A stretch of 64,000 bases of DNA from Plantago major (taxonomy: Eukaryota; Streptophyta; Magnoliopsida; Lamiales; Plantaginaceae): positions 1,054,001 through 1,118,000 of the forward strand of contig JAIFAC010000007.1 in NCBI GenBank assembly GCA_026545765.1, read 5' to 3'. The notes under the pieces are model-generated. The model did not search any database. It was not told the DNA's origin and worked only from the letters and a program-made list of their open reading frames with translations. This document shows positions 26,845-39,218 of the stretch, one piece after another (the first letter of the stretch is position 1; every line of letters starts with the position of its first letter). A program made the translations under genes and the position numbers.

Positions 26845-27870
26845 AAGACGTGTGCAGTTTAAGCACTTTCTAAGCTTTTTTCTGCCAGACTCAATCTGCA
26901 GGTTGTCCTATGAATCCGCGGGTCTTTTAGAGAGAACACGAGTGCACTTTTAGCACTTCTTGTACGTCCCCTACAATGTTGCATCTTGTGTCTATAGACC
27001 TGCTACCTTTTACAAGGGAGGCTTAGTGCACTTTCAGCACTTTCTTTTGCAGCTGTCCCCGTGCTAGGCTCTTGGTCTATAGTTCATAGAAGCAAGCTTA
27101 GAAATCTGCATCTCATTCCTATCTTTTAGAAGCAAAGACGTGTGCAGTTTTAGCACTTTCTACATCCGCCTGGCCCTAGAAAGTCGCATTTTTTGTCTAT
27201 AGACCTGCGGGTGTTTCAAAGCAAAGGCAAGTGCACTTTAAGCACTTTCTACATCCGCCTGAGAAAGATGCCCTAGAAATTCGCAGCCTTCAACCATAGG
27301 CCTGCTAGTGTTTACAAGGGAGCACGAGTGCAGTTTAAGCACTTCTGACACCCAAGCCCTATGGGTAGCATTCCGTATCTATAGTCCTGTAGGTGTTTCA
27401 AAGCAAAGACAGGTGCACTTTTAGCACTTTCTAAGCGTTTGCTTGACCAGTGCTGCCAGCAAGATTCAATCTGCAGGTTGTCCTATAAATCTGCTGGTGT
27501 TTAGAAGCGTAAGCGAGTGCAGTTTACACTTTCTACATCCGGAAGCAGGTTGTTCTAAGAATCTGCTGGTGTTTACAAGCGTAAGCGAGTGCACTTTAAG
27601 CACTTCTTACATCCACGAATGGGTAAGCTCACTCGCAGCCAGCAACTATAGACCTGCTAGCTTTTACAAGCTAAGACGAGTTCACTTTTAGCACTTCTGA
27701 CACCCAAGCCTATGAGTAGCATTTCGTATCTATGACCTGATAGCATTTCCAAGCAGCAAAGACAGGTGCACTTTAAGCACTTCTTACATCCACGAGTGGA
27801 TAAGCCTACCTTGTGTCTAGGGATCTGCTGGTGTTTTGGAAGCGCGTGCACTTTAAGCACTTCTTCGTGA
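26845..27870 (+). repeat. Tandem array of about twelve ~90-bp units, each with a conserved short hairpin
   Basis: A core of the form AGTGCACTTTAAGCACTT recurs with the GTGC (or its variant) at 26852, 26942, 27026, 27142, 27231, 27328, 27413, 27517, 27589, 27680, 27766 and 27846, a spacing of 72-116 bp with a mean near 90. The core folds as a stem AGTGC/GCACT around a 7-nt loop, usually ACTTTAA or ACTTTTA. About 15-35 bp before it most units carry GACCTGCTRG followed by a TTTACAAGC-like block, which can form a second small hairpin. Several units also carry TCTATAGAC, and many cores are followed by CTACATCC. Between these blocks units differ in length and sequence and do not keep a reading frame, so the array is not a repeated protein. 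I do not recognise the family. It could be an old minisatellite, a transposable or retroposed element, or a set of structured RNA sites. Confidence 0.85.
27635..27830 (+). repeat. Long dispersed direct repeat, copy 1 (about 195 bp)
   Basis: This part of the array, from GCAGCCAGCAACTATAGAC through TGTCTAGGGATCTG, is almost identical to 43085-43282 in the same orientation, with only about five substitutions or small indels. It spans two hairpin units. The close match means one copy arose from the other, or that the two are kept alike by recombination or gene conversion. Confidence 0.88.
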
Positions 27871-30800
27871 TTGACTAATAGCTAAGGCTTCCTCTAGCTT
27901 ACTAAGATCTAATCTCTACCCAGTTGCTGTTGTTTAGAAGGGAAAGCGTCTTCTTTAGTAACAATTTTTGTATACCCCGCGATCGAGTTACCTTCTCTAC
28001 CTTTCTTGTACAAGCTATTAAAGTCATAAGAATCTTATACACGTGCCTTCTAATTAAAGACAAAATTTATTGATTAACCTCTATGGCGTGCCTTTAACTG
28101 TGCAAATTCCTTTAGTAGAAATCTAGTCCAAGGATGATATACAAAAGTTTCCCCTGACATCGATATGTTTCCAAGTTTCTAACCTACTTTTTTTTGTTTT
28201 TCTAGGATTTTCTTAGTTTGTTTTTTCTCAGTCTGTTGTACTTGACTTCTTCCACCAGTTCCCTAATGGATCAATTTAGAAAATTAGATAAAGAAAACGT
28301 GGTAGTAATAACGCTTTCCTCTTCTTTGTTTTTGGGTTCTTTCTTGTAACAGTGGGTGTTGCTCGTACTATTATACTACGGTAGAAAGATTAATGTGTAA
28401 ACCTAGTTCCTAAAATTCATATTTATTAGAAACAAATTTTAGTCAGTTCAATCTAAGTAGCTCAAGAAAATCCCTAATGAGTCACATAGGGTGCACGCTT
28501 CCTGTGGATTTAGGTTAGAAAACCAGCTATAATTCCGGATTTGTCTGTAAAGAGCAGAGTTCTTGCACTCCTTATATGTGAATTTGATATGTGAATTTGT
28601 AGATTTTTCTTTTCCTGGAAGAATCCTTTCTGTAGATGACTTAACTTTATATCGGCTTAAGATAAACAGCAAGGTATATAGATTTGAAAGAAGACTCGTG
28701 ACGAGTGATCACGGAAAGGAAAAAAAGTAGTACTTTACAATAAAAATCAAAAATAATTATAATGTGAACTCATTAATGCATTGGAAATATAGTTTAAAAT
28801 TCCAGCTTACCCGTAGCTGGTATGATAGCTTGTTCCTTAATTGTTTCCACCATCTTTGTCCTAACCTTGTAGTATTATTTTGAGTGTTATTTTGATGCCC
28901 CTTTCCCTATTGGGGGGGGTTGTTTTGTTGTGTCGAAGTAATGGTTAAGTAAGGACTTAATAGAAAATATGGTATAATAGAAACTCCTGATGATAAAACT
29001 GTAATGTAACTTTCTCAAAAAGATCTTTCACTTCAATTTTCTGGGTATTCCGCATCTATAAAATATGCAACCTTTCGCAATATAGATTTCTTACGTACGG
29101 ATGAGATTTGCATTTCTATATCCTTATTTCGTCGTTTAATTTTAGACTTGTTGGTTTGATAACAACGGGGCCTATTAAGGTGACTTCTCTACTTCTCTCT
29201 TCAGGTCAGATTCAAGTATGGATTTGCTCTTGTCATGATTTACAATTGACACACAACAAGATTTCTTAAGTGGAAAACTTCTTACTTAATGAGTTTTTAG
29301 AGGATATTTCCTTCTTCTTTCCAACCTAAACTCTAAAAACCCGCACCACGTGAAAGTGAAAGGGTATATAATTTTGGCTCATAAACTTTTCTATTATCAA
29401 TCTATTATCAAAGAGATAGCTTGTTTATATATATATATAATATTTTTTATTTTATAGATTTATGTAAATATTCTAATACTCTTCTAATACTTAAGGATAA
29501 CAGGCATAAGTATAAGTATGATAGTGATAGTCTAAGGCATGACAGTGAAAACGAACAATTATCAAGATAGACGACTAATCCGCTGCTAAGAAATTTCCTT
29601 CCAATTCTAGAAACTAAGTATGTGGTTTATTAATGACAATTTCGGCATACAACGAGAAAGAATAAATTAGGTCATTAGAGCATCCCCACCCAGAGCATAT
29701 CGATTTGTATATTTTTCATTTTTATTTGTTTTGGGTGCAATGCCATATTTTGTATTTCATATTATTTCTAGTTAGTCAATTTTACTATTACTGAAGATGA
29801 AGGAAGGGATGAGAAGGAACAGCAGTTGCTAGGAATTTCTCTTTGTGTACATATTTTGCGAGAATTTTGGTATATGCAGTCCTTCATTCAGTACTTTTAA
29901 ATACTTGACTTGTCGTACTTAGTTAGAAACATAAAAAGGTAATGTAAAAATTATTACTCCTCATCTAGATTTATTTCATTTAAATAAAATAAAGTATAAG
30001 AAATATTCATTAGTATTTTCTTAGCTAGCCATAACAAATATTTCTAGGTAAAGTAGTTACTAGTATATAACCATAGAGAGATATTATATGTACACTATAT
30101 AAAATTAATATAAATAAACATAATTCCCAGAGCTAAATTAGAAAGGCGTGCTTAACTTATAAAATACGTAGGAGTTGTTTACGTTGCTAAGGAATAATTC
30201 ATTTCTACAAACCAATAATTTGTGAGTGATATAAGAGGGGAACTATGTAAGGCAAATAGGGTAGGTAGATATAACTTGGTTCTTGTTGAAAGGGTTACTC
30301 TATCTTGTTTAGTAGTTGACATGTATAGAAATAAAGTATAAGTTCTAGGTTAAGATCTATAAATTACTCTTGTTAAAAACTTTATACTGGTAGAGAGAAG
30401 GAGCTGTTCGCTTATATTTCATATCCCTAAAGATTTCTTCTTATGTTATGTATTTTTTCTCTATTTAACTTATTATATAACTTAAAAATTTAGAATACTT
30501 GTGTTTGTAGTAACTTTAATATAGGTTCCTTACTAATTTATCTAGGATTACTCGGCGTATATAATCTAGCTTTGAGGTTAACAAGTCTTACTTCATTTAG
30601 AGGCATACAATATTATAAAGTAATATAATTTAGAAAGTAATATAATAAGCTTGCTATAGACTCTATTTAATCTATACTCATTTTTAGTTTACTTAAGGAA
30701 CTGCTTGGGTTAAAACTAAAATATTCTTATCATGTGCCTTGCTTTGTAAATATGTATGCCAATAAAGGAGTTAATGCGTATAGAGTCATGTACACAATAT

Positions 30801-33800
30801 TCTACTAGAAATAGTACTTATAAGAGAGACTATCCTTTCCTTATCTTTCCTTCTATCCATTAGTCTTAGTTTTCAATGCCTTATTTCTACCGAAAACCTT
30901 GACTTTGTTCTTGCACACCTAAATGACTTTTTTTCTTATAAGCTAGATCATGTAGGATTCTATTACCTTGTATAGTACACACCATATAAGAGCATAGTTA
31001 CGTTATCTAAAAAAGATTTGAGTAATGAGGTTATAGAAAAAGAGGAGTCTTAGTCTTGGGGCAAGGCTTTGTACTTATATGTTAGGTTACGAAATATAGT
31101 GCTTTAGAAGAGAGAATGGTATTTTGGTTAGTAAATCATTAAGGGTGTTTCTTCCTATCATTCTTAGTCCTTGTTTACGGGCAAGTTATTTAAGAGAAGT
31201 CTATATAAAATTATTAAGCGTGTTAGTACCCCAACCAACCTAGGATATAATATTGTAAGTGGGAACTCTAATCTATTCTTACCAAATCAAGGCAATGCTC
31301 TATACTACACACAATGTCTGCTTTCTAGGTATAATACACCTTCTACATTTTATTTAGTATACAATAATGAATAATTACCAAGTATAGTACCAAATAAATA
31401 TCCTCCTCTTGAAGTTACAAGACAAGTTCTAATTAAATATAAGAACCTATAAGAGTTAGTACATGTGCACCTATATTTTGGGGTTAGAGAAGAGCGGTAG
31501 TCAAATACATCACAAGTAGTAAAGTTCTAATGATAACTATATGGTAAAGGCAAGAATCTAATAGAAAAGGTAAGTTAATTACTACGGCAAGAAGGTAAGA
31601 TAGAAACTTATAATAAGGACTCACAATATCACACAGTATATAATCTAGGAAGCATTCATAAAGTAAGTAGGAAGGGAAGTATTTATTTATAATTCAGTAA
31701 GCACAGGTAAGACAATTAATGAGGTATTTACATAATGTAGCTATATTTCTTTCATTATTCATAGATCTAATTTATAATACAATGGTGGTATATCCCTTAA
31801 TATATCCTTGCTATACTTAAGTACTTTGGTGCTCACTCTACAATATAAACTTCTCCCGGCACTAGTTAATTCTACTACATTCATTATATATTTGGTACGT
31901 TGTCTTATGTCTTAGCTTTATGATCTTATGCATGAAATGGAGTAAACCTAATGAAGTCTTTTCCTTTTCTTTTGTCCTATATTCTTATAAATTATTATAT
32001 ATGATGAGTCTTTGTATTAGATCCTAGATATTTTTTTTATATTGGATACTCAAAGGCCTTATTCCTATACTTTTGCTCTTAGGTTTTATACATCCTATCT
32101 TGGTACTGCACACATAGAATACTATACAATTAGAAAGGGTCCATACACATGTCTACTTAATTTCTATCTTATAGCTTTGAAGTACTATATAAAATAAAGC
32201 TTAACACCTATTCCTCTTATAACATATATTAATTAGGTTAGATATACACTTACAATTATAGGTTCTCTTTGCCTACGCCACTAAAATAATTATTAAACAA
32301 GTAAAGTACTAAACTAAAAATAGAAGGTAAATCCTAAGCTAAGCTATATGGGTAATCTATAAAAGATGGAATAGAATAAGCTCTATCTATATTTCTTGTT
32401 ACAAACAAAGACTCCGAAGGAATATTATTAAACACCTCTCAACGACTTATATTATAGTTACTTAAATTAAGGGGTATACCTTATTAAAGGGATCTAGTAG
32501 TGAAAATAAATTTTATTACACTTAACTTACAGATGAAATTATATAATAAGATATTGGTAGTGCTTTACTTGGAGAACTGTATACAAAGTGTATACAAAAA
32601 AGAGGTTTAAGTAGATGTTGTAGAATCAAAAGTATAAATATACTAAGATAGAGAAGAGACATACTAGGGGAAATCGTAGAGAATTAAGAACACAACAAAG
32701 TAAAACATATAGCTACAATTACTGGTATAGGAAGAACTTAAAAATAGAATTATCTTATAGTAAATAAAACTAAGTTAGTTAAGGCATTATTACATTTAAC
32801 ATAAGCTCTAAGTTGGGTATAGGGAAATAGGAAAGCACCTCATCTATTTAGGTAAATATTTTTTAGTTGTTTCTAAGGAAGTTGGGTAAGAACAGGACCC
32901 ATTGTTGTTAAGAAAAAGTATTTAAAACAAAGGGACTTTATATGCACGCACACCATACAACAATAAACAATAGATTTGACCTTAATTAACTCCTACTAAG
33001 GTGAGAAAGAAGTTAAGAAGTAAAGAAAGAGAAGAATAAAAGAAACAAGCGTTGCTTTGATGGAGAAGCTAATACACTTACTATTTTTCTATTCCAATTA
33101 GATAGCTTTACAAGGACCAAGTACAAAAATAAGGTAAGCGCGTAAGCAAATCAATTAGGAAACCTATATAATGTTAGCTCCTATAATGCCAGACTCTCTT
33201 AAGGCAAGCCTATGATGTATGTGGTTGCATATTTCTCCTATCTCCCTTTTTACTGCTTCTCCTCTAAATACAAAGACAAAATACTTCTTGTCTAATTAGC
33301 GCAGCGCAATAAACAAAAGAAAAATGGATTACACTAGAAAGGTTTTAGGTTAGAATTCAAGCTTTTGCGCATTCTATATTTTACTGCTTAAAATAGAAAA
33401 AGTCTTAACTCTTAAGTAAAGAATTGTGTTGAACCCGAAATAACTTGTTTAGGGCTAGGGCTGAGACATCCTAAAGCTAGAAAGATGAGAGTACAGAGAA
33501 ACAAGATCCTTAAAAATGAATAAGAAAAAGCCATTTAATAAGGCATTTAAGGAAGGACTTAATACGTCTAAATTTTGTCCGGTAAAAGTTAAAAAGAGGC
33601 ATTTGCTGGGACAACCCCAATGCTTTAAATAAACTACGGAGAAATCAACTTTCTAAAAAAATCAATTAGATATTCTCGATATCCTATTCAGTGCATATAC
33701 AAAAGAATCCCGTCATAGTGGTATAAATTTTGAAAAAAAAAAGAGGCAAAGAAATTAGCTTCGTTTTTTAGAAATTCCCTATACAACAGATCCAAAAAAG

Positions 33801-36800
33801 TACAAAATGTTCTAATCACTATGGTACAAAGTCATTTTTGAAGATTAGTGCTAAGATTTTATACAAGAGCTATATTATAGGATACAACTTAGTATAGGTT
33901 ACACGACTCATATATGCTCATACTATTCCTTAAAGAGAGTACACACTTTTCTTGATTCGAACTACTAAACACAAATTCCTTTCCTTCAATTCTACTAGGA
34001 AACCACAAATACTTCCTGGCTACTGCATAATCTTGTTGGGAAATACTAAATACGTACTCCAACTCCAAATAATCCAAAAGAGTTTCTCCATTCTAATATT
34101 TTGATAAAGCATCCTAAACTAGAATTCAAGAGAGTTTGTCTTCGCGTGATATTTAGCTACTACTCACAAATATTAGGATTTGATAGATTCTTGTCTTAAG
34201 CACTTACTAATAAACCCATAGTAAAGAAATACTGAATCCGCAATTAGAAAAGGCATAGGTCTAAGCAAATTAACCAACTTGAAACCTCATTTTATATAGA
34301 AAAGAGCAAAAATAACATCTGGCACATATGTCAATGAAACTTTCTTATTTTTTTGTACGATTCTAACTTAGAAATACGAAAACAAGGTTTGTACCCGGAG
34401 TAACTTTTTAGATTTTTACGCAATCTATTAAGCAAATCCTGAAAACATCAATTCTTCAAAATTGGGAAGTAGTGATTAGTGGACTTGAGTTTCCTTATAC
34501 GAGACACAGATTTAGACCTTATTTTGTTCATTTTTTGATGCTAACAAGCAGTGAAAGTAAGGAATCCGAAAATCACTAATAAAATGGAACAATTTTGTGG
34601 AAATCCGATGCTAGCTAGTAGTAAAAGTGAGTCCAACCAAATTTACTTAGTAGACCTATTGGAATTTTAAGATTTCTGATAAAACATATAGTCCAAAGTA
34701 AGCTTTTCTGAATTTACTACATAAGTGATCCCTAAAATACGTAACTTGTATAGTTCATATAGACTGACTGAGGTAAGCTTTTATTAAGGTTCGTATAAAA
34801 TAATAAGTAACTATCTGCACACAATGCAAACTAAAATATTTCTGAAACTTGTATCCGTCCTCCTTACTGGAGTAATAGAGGCAGGCACAAAAAAGGTATT
34901 ACTATATGGGTGGGATCCCATCTATGTATGTATAAGGATAAAGGAAGGTTCTTACTTGAGTACGTATAAAATATAAGTGGAAAACTCCTCGGAATAAAGG
35001 AACTTCTGTCAGGTCTCTATAAAATTAGTGAGCTAGATTCTATTTACTAAAAGAAAAGATTAGAGTACGTAAGAAGAAAGATCATAGCGCAAACCTAATA
35101 ATTGAGATCCTCGCCCAAAAGGAAAAATTGTATGTAGCAGGGTTAAATGCCTATACTATAGTTAGTAATGGCAAAGAAAGGAAGTTCAAAGAATCCGGAA
35201 ATCCTTATTTAGTATTTTTAATAAGGCCAGAACGTACGTACACTAGCCACAAACACCAAGGATACACTACTTACACTTACGAGGAAATGGTTCGTATCTT
35301 CTCTTTATTAGGCACACACTTATTATTTCCGCCTTGTTTACTGGGATGGTTATTTCCTACCACTTCATTTACGCACTTTTTTCCATATACTGAGTATTCA
35401 AAAAAAGCTATCAATCAAAGCTTATACTAATTGCACGTTTCTAATCTCTGATTACGGTCTATTTACTGTAATTTACGCATGTTTTTTTATAAAGAAATCA
35501 ACCACCTATAAGGAATCTCTTTACATTCTATTTGGCAATTTTCATAGATAAAAGAAGGTATATCCCATAAATAAAGAAATACTGAAATGCGTTCTGTGTT
35601 TACTTCTACTAAATAAATAATATCAAGGGTTAAGTTAAGGATTAAAGTAAAAAAAAAAAGTTCTAAAGCACGGATTCTCTCTCGTAACTTAGTTATTAGT
35701 TAGAAATATAGGTTTCCGCGGCTAATCTTTTCTATACAAAGACAAAGTTTAAGTATGGGAATCTGTTGTGTTTTATCTCGCAATGAAGTCTATTTAGAAT
35801 TCGGAATAGTTTAGCGATACATCCTTCGTAACTTTTTACATACAAAAAAGAGTGGAATTCATTCGTGGGGAACTGAAATAGTAATAAAGTAAAGCAGGTC
35901 GCGTAAAGAAACTAGTAGAATCCTTTTCATTTACGAGTTACAAAAAAGTACTTAAGAAGGAATCCCAAAAATGTAAGAAGAGAAGTGCCTGGTCTCTAGT
36001 ATTCGAAAATGTAACTAATAGTGGTAATCATATCCCGTAGTGTCTTAGAGTAGTGTATACATAGACTTATTTTCGGAAAATAGTTTCTTCCTTGTATTTT
36101 CTATGTCCGCTTAGTACTGTCATATAGGAAATCCCTATTTTTATTATAAGGCCTTCCTGATACCGAACCAACTCTATCCCATCAGTCATTGTAAAGTATA
36201 TTCTCTCTTCGCGACAAACAAAAAGAAGGAAGGTACGTAGTATTCTCTCAAAGCATTTCCAAAAGGTAATCTTATTTCGTGACTAATTAATTGAGTCGAA
36301 CTTCTTGCCAAAAAAGGTGTCCCGTATTTTATTATCTACCTTAAGCGGATACTATAGAAAATGTTGGTTATTTACGAAATGCTCTCTTATTTATAAGGTT
36401 CGGAAAAACTAGGATAACAGCTGCTACGGACTATAACTATTCCTGTGGAGTATTTATTTGCCTACTACACAAGTTTCTAATTTTTATCTATCTAATACAA
36501 AAAAGTATTTCCGACAAGATCTCAAGGTTCTATACAAATGTAGTGAAAAGTAGTTTGCTTCACCAGTTATAGAGTAAATTATATAGAGTTGGCATCATTA
36601 TATTATCTTCTTTGTCAACTTATTTTTGTAAACTTATTCTCCGTATTGGCGGCTGCTACGAGACTTCGTTTAGGAATTTATTCGATTGGTATTAAAGAAG
36701 GCACTCACCGCATCTATTTTTTAGGAACGTATAAGACGTCAGAGAATCTACTTAGTCTCAACAAAAAAAGGTTAGGGGCGGGCATTACATTACTTAGTAA

Positions 36801-38108
36801 AATACTATAGGCAGTACTACAAAAATAGGATAGTTACGGACTCTTTCAGAATACTATTTCTATTGACTCTATAGGGAAGAACTTCTATTTCTATGCTGCT
36901 TATTAACCTCGTATTATTTCTTAGTAGAGCATTGTGAATAGAGAGCTTCTCACAAAATATTTATAAAGGAGTGACTCGCTGTACATACTTAAATGGGATT
37001 CCTTTCTAGGTTACAACTATAAATACAACTCTTGGTTTCTACTAGTTTCTTGGAATAGAGGTATTTTGCTTCTTTACTCTCTACACTTCCAATTTCCTTA
37101 TACAGTATACGAAAAAATACGAAAAAGGGGATTACTGCGCGGGATATTATCAAATTTGACCTTTAAGTTACGTACTCTATTAGGCACACTTACTACATAC
37201 AAAATCATTACTTTTAGAGACAACATATCCTCATCATGTATCAAAGTACTACCAACAAATAATCCAAACCATTTCCGAAACCTTTTCTTCTTATAGGTGT
37301 CGCTACCTGCCCTACGTATTAAACTTATATCCCACTCAGAAATTATTTTTTTATAAAGAGATGAAGGGCGTGAAGAAAGAGATACAAGATTGGTTATTCT
37401 ATTTAGCAGCTTCCTATAAACATATCATTTCCAAAACTGCCAACTAAATCATGTGGTGTTCCCTTTTGTGTATACAAGTTTTCACCTATCCAAAGGTATT
37501 CTGCCTAATTTCCGAGACTACTTTATAGGAATGAGTCATAAAAGTTATATACGTGTGTACTTATCAAAACAAGAGTTTACGAAACATAAGGTATTATATA
37601 TAGGAAGAGACATAATATTATTACGTTTTGAATAAAGAACATGCATGAAGTTCTTAAATTTCTGAAATTCTTCATTGACGTATACGCAAAAGTAACGCTT
37701 TCTGCCGATTCCACTCTTAAATGTCTACATCGGATACGCTTTTCCATAGAGTACAACTTTGTTTTTCATTTAAAAGAAATTCATAAAGCACAATTTGATT
37801 GAAAATGTGTGACAAGTGGTACGTATACGTATATAGAGATATTGTGTAATTTGATATATAGTTTTGTATTATAGTTGTTCCTTGAGTTGAATTCGAAATC
37901 ATCTCCTATTTCTAAGTTTCTCGTTATTATTGACTATTTATTCTTTATTTTCATTCACAAGGATCTGCTTTTGATTGGTGCAGCACCTAAATTGATTCTA
38001 TTCTATAATTCTAAACTAGTTTTTTCTAGTTTTTTTGTTACGTATATAGAGTTATATCAATTATTTGAATTCATCTCGTGTACTAGTGAATGCTTCCCAC
38101 TAGTATAG
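27871..38108. other. AT-rich intergenic region without assignable genes
   Basis: From 27871 to about 28.3 kb the sequence falls back to desert composition. No tRNA, rRNA, intron core or known protein is visible. A run of eight G lies at 28912-28919. Between about 34.98 and 37.64 kb plus-strand open frames are unusually frequent and of normal amino-acid complexity (35128-35430, 36589-36810, 37066-37296, 37453-37635), which may mean a decayed coding region. I could not match it to a family, so I do not call a gene. Confidence 0.5.
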
Positions 38109-38321
38109 ATAGCTTCTACTTTCCTTGTTGCAGCCTCTGACCTTTCCTCTCTTCAACCAAAGCACCCTGCCCTTAGGTCTACCTCCTTCTCAGTCCTCTC
38201 ACTAGCCATCGAGAGTCTAAAGACCGTTGCCCTTCAGGATCTTACCTCGCAGTCAGCAACAGCGATCTTTTATATTATGCATTCAAAAACATGTAGTATT
38301 CATTGGTGCAATCTTATCTAA
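38109..38321 (+). other. Unassigned open stretch upstream of atp4 (no start codon)
   Basis: About 70 codons lie open between a TAG at 38106-38108 and a TAA at 38319-38321, without an ATG near the beginning. The composition changes sharply at about 38110 from AT-rich desert to C-rich sequence like that of atp4, with many codons ending in C. The peptide (parts: SVLSLAIESLKTVALQDLTS) matches nothing I know. It may be the tail of a decayed gene, part of the atp4 leader, or chance. Confidence 0.3.
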
Positions 38322-38418
38322 GAAACAAGAAAAGAAGCGTTGGGAAGACTATACCTTCACTTTTCAATGCACTCAGTCAGGCAAAAGCTTGCGAAACCTC
38401 AAAAAATAACTCATCCCA

Positions 38419-38988
38419 ATGAAGAAGCTCCTATTTCCTATCTTTCTCGCCACTTTCGCTGCAAGTTCCAAAAACCTTTTCATATGGAACGAAGAAATCA
38501 TAGTCGCCGCATGCTTCCTTACTTTCATCCTAGTCGCTAGAAAAAGTTTCGGTGTGACTCTACAAAACACCCTGCAAGAAAGAACCCATGCCATTAACCA
38601 AGAACTACAGCAAGTCTTCCAGCCCAACCTACAAATCCTACTAGAATACAACCAGAACGAAGTCCTCTTTCGTAAAAGCTTAGCACTCTCACAAAGCTTA
38701 ATAAAAGCATTACCCACTGCCAGAACCCAACCTAAGATCGAAAAGAGCATAGAAGCTGCCTTCACCAGAAAACTCGCAGAAAAGTTAGAAAGACTTCTAA
38801 GTACAAACCAAGCAAGAAAAAGCCAGAAAATGGAAGACCTAATACAAGAGTTTCGAGTCGCCGTCAATGAACGATGGACAGCTAAAGGTGGCGTTGCATC
38901 TAAACGTCCCGCAAAACAGAAAGCAACCCTAGCACTTATTTCCGAAGGATTGCAGGTCTTAAAGACTGAAGCATCCAAGAACCTATAA
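38419..38988 (+). CDS. atp4: ATP synthase F0 subunit b (subunit 4, formerly orf25)
   Basis: This encodes 189 residues; plant mitochondrial atp4 is usually about 190-200. The N-terminal part aligns with the family: ASSK at 15-18, WNEEIIVA at 23-30 (family YNEEMIVA), a membrane stretch at about 26-40, RKS at 41-43, then TL-ER-AI-ELQQ to about 65 and LP-AR--PK-EK at 98-109. The long, charged, mostly helical C-terminal half is what forms the peripheral stalk of mitochondrial ATP synthase. The ATG at 38419 is the first after an in-frame TAA and fits the MLF-like start of the family. Identity to typical angiosperm atp4 is low, roughly 40% by eye, mainly in the C-terminal half, so the lineage evolves fast. 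Many codons end in C, unlike the surrounding DNA. The stop at 38986-38988 abuts the nad1 intron fragment, so the two are probably cotranscribed. RNA editing cannot be judged here. Confidence 0.9.
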   Translation: MKKLLFPIFLATFAASSKNLFIWNEEIIVAACFLTFILVARKSFGVTLQNTLQERTHAINQELQQVFQPNLQILLEYNQNEVLFRKSLALSQSLIKALPTARTQPKIEKSIEAAFTRKLAEKLERLLSTNQARKSQKMEDLIQEFRVAVNERWTAKGGVASKRPAKQKATLALISEGLQVLKTEASKNL

Positions 38989-39110
38989 TCAAAGAAGACC
39001 CTTAGGCTAAGAGAGATCCAATACACAGACGTAGTAAGAAAGCAGCTTCTCCAAGACAGAGTTGCGCAGGTTTTAGAGCACGACTGTCAAAGATATTGAA
39101 TCCTAGGACG

Positions 39111-39144
39111 AAGCCGTATGACGTGAGAGTGTCACGTACGGTTT
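39111..39144 (+). other. Group II intron domain V
   Basis: The lower stem AAGCCGTA (39111-39118) pairs with TACGGTTT (39137-39144), with one G-U in the catalytic AGC triad (112-114). A two-base bulge (135-136) follows, then an upper stem TGACG/TGTCA closed by T-G around a GAGA tetraloop of the GNRA type (125-128). All the expected parts of the catalytic hairpin are present and paired. Confidence 0.95.
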
Positions 39145-39148
39145 CCTT

Positions 39149-39218
39149 GAGAAGGATGTTAGCAATTACACCTACAAAAGAACCAAAGAACGGTCCTAGG
39201 TAATACATCCTTACTCAA
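39149..39218 (+). other. Group II intron domain VI with branch-point A and 3' splice site
   Basis: GAG (39149-39151) pairs with CTC (213-215) and AAGGATGT (152-159) pairs with ACATCCTT (204-211), leaving A39212 bulged. That A lies seven bases before the end at 39218 (AAC), the usual distance for the branch point. This places the 3' splice site between 39218 and 39219 independently of the protein alignment. Confidence 0.88.

Larger units (their letters stand above)
38989..39218 (+). other. 3' part of nad1 intron 4 (nad1i728), group II: end of domain IV, domains V and VI
   Basis: The stretch ends in a textbook group II intron core. Domain V (39111-39144) and domain VI (39149-39218) are described separately. 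The 120 bases before domain V are probably the remaining end of domain IV. In many seed plants this intron carries matR in domain IV and follows nad1 exon 4; here neither is present and atp4 ends where the intron fragment begins. The 5' part of the intron, with exon 4 and perhaps matR, must lie elsewhere, so the intron should be spliced in trans. This same intron is known to have become trans-spliced repeatedly in angiosperms. The exact 5' end of the fragment cannot be set from sequence alone. Confidence 0.88.

Noticed and set aside
27443-27860. Open frames in the hairpin repeat array with internal peptide repeats (such as LLVFRSVSEC)
   Set aside because: Unit lengths are not multiples of three and frames exist on both strands, so the peptide repeat is a by-product of the DNA repeat.
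26845-27870. CRISPR array
   Set aside because: The spacing is uneven, the repeats are degenerate, the spacers resemble one another, no cas gene is present, and the setting is a plant organelle.
33940-33975. TTGATTCGAAC as a T-arm of a minus-strand tRNA
   Set aside because: Flanking bases do not pair and no anticodon arm lies at the right distance.
38373-39026. 217-codon minus-strand frame
   Set aside because: It is antisense to atp4, whose plus-strand product has clear family motifs.
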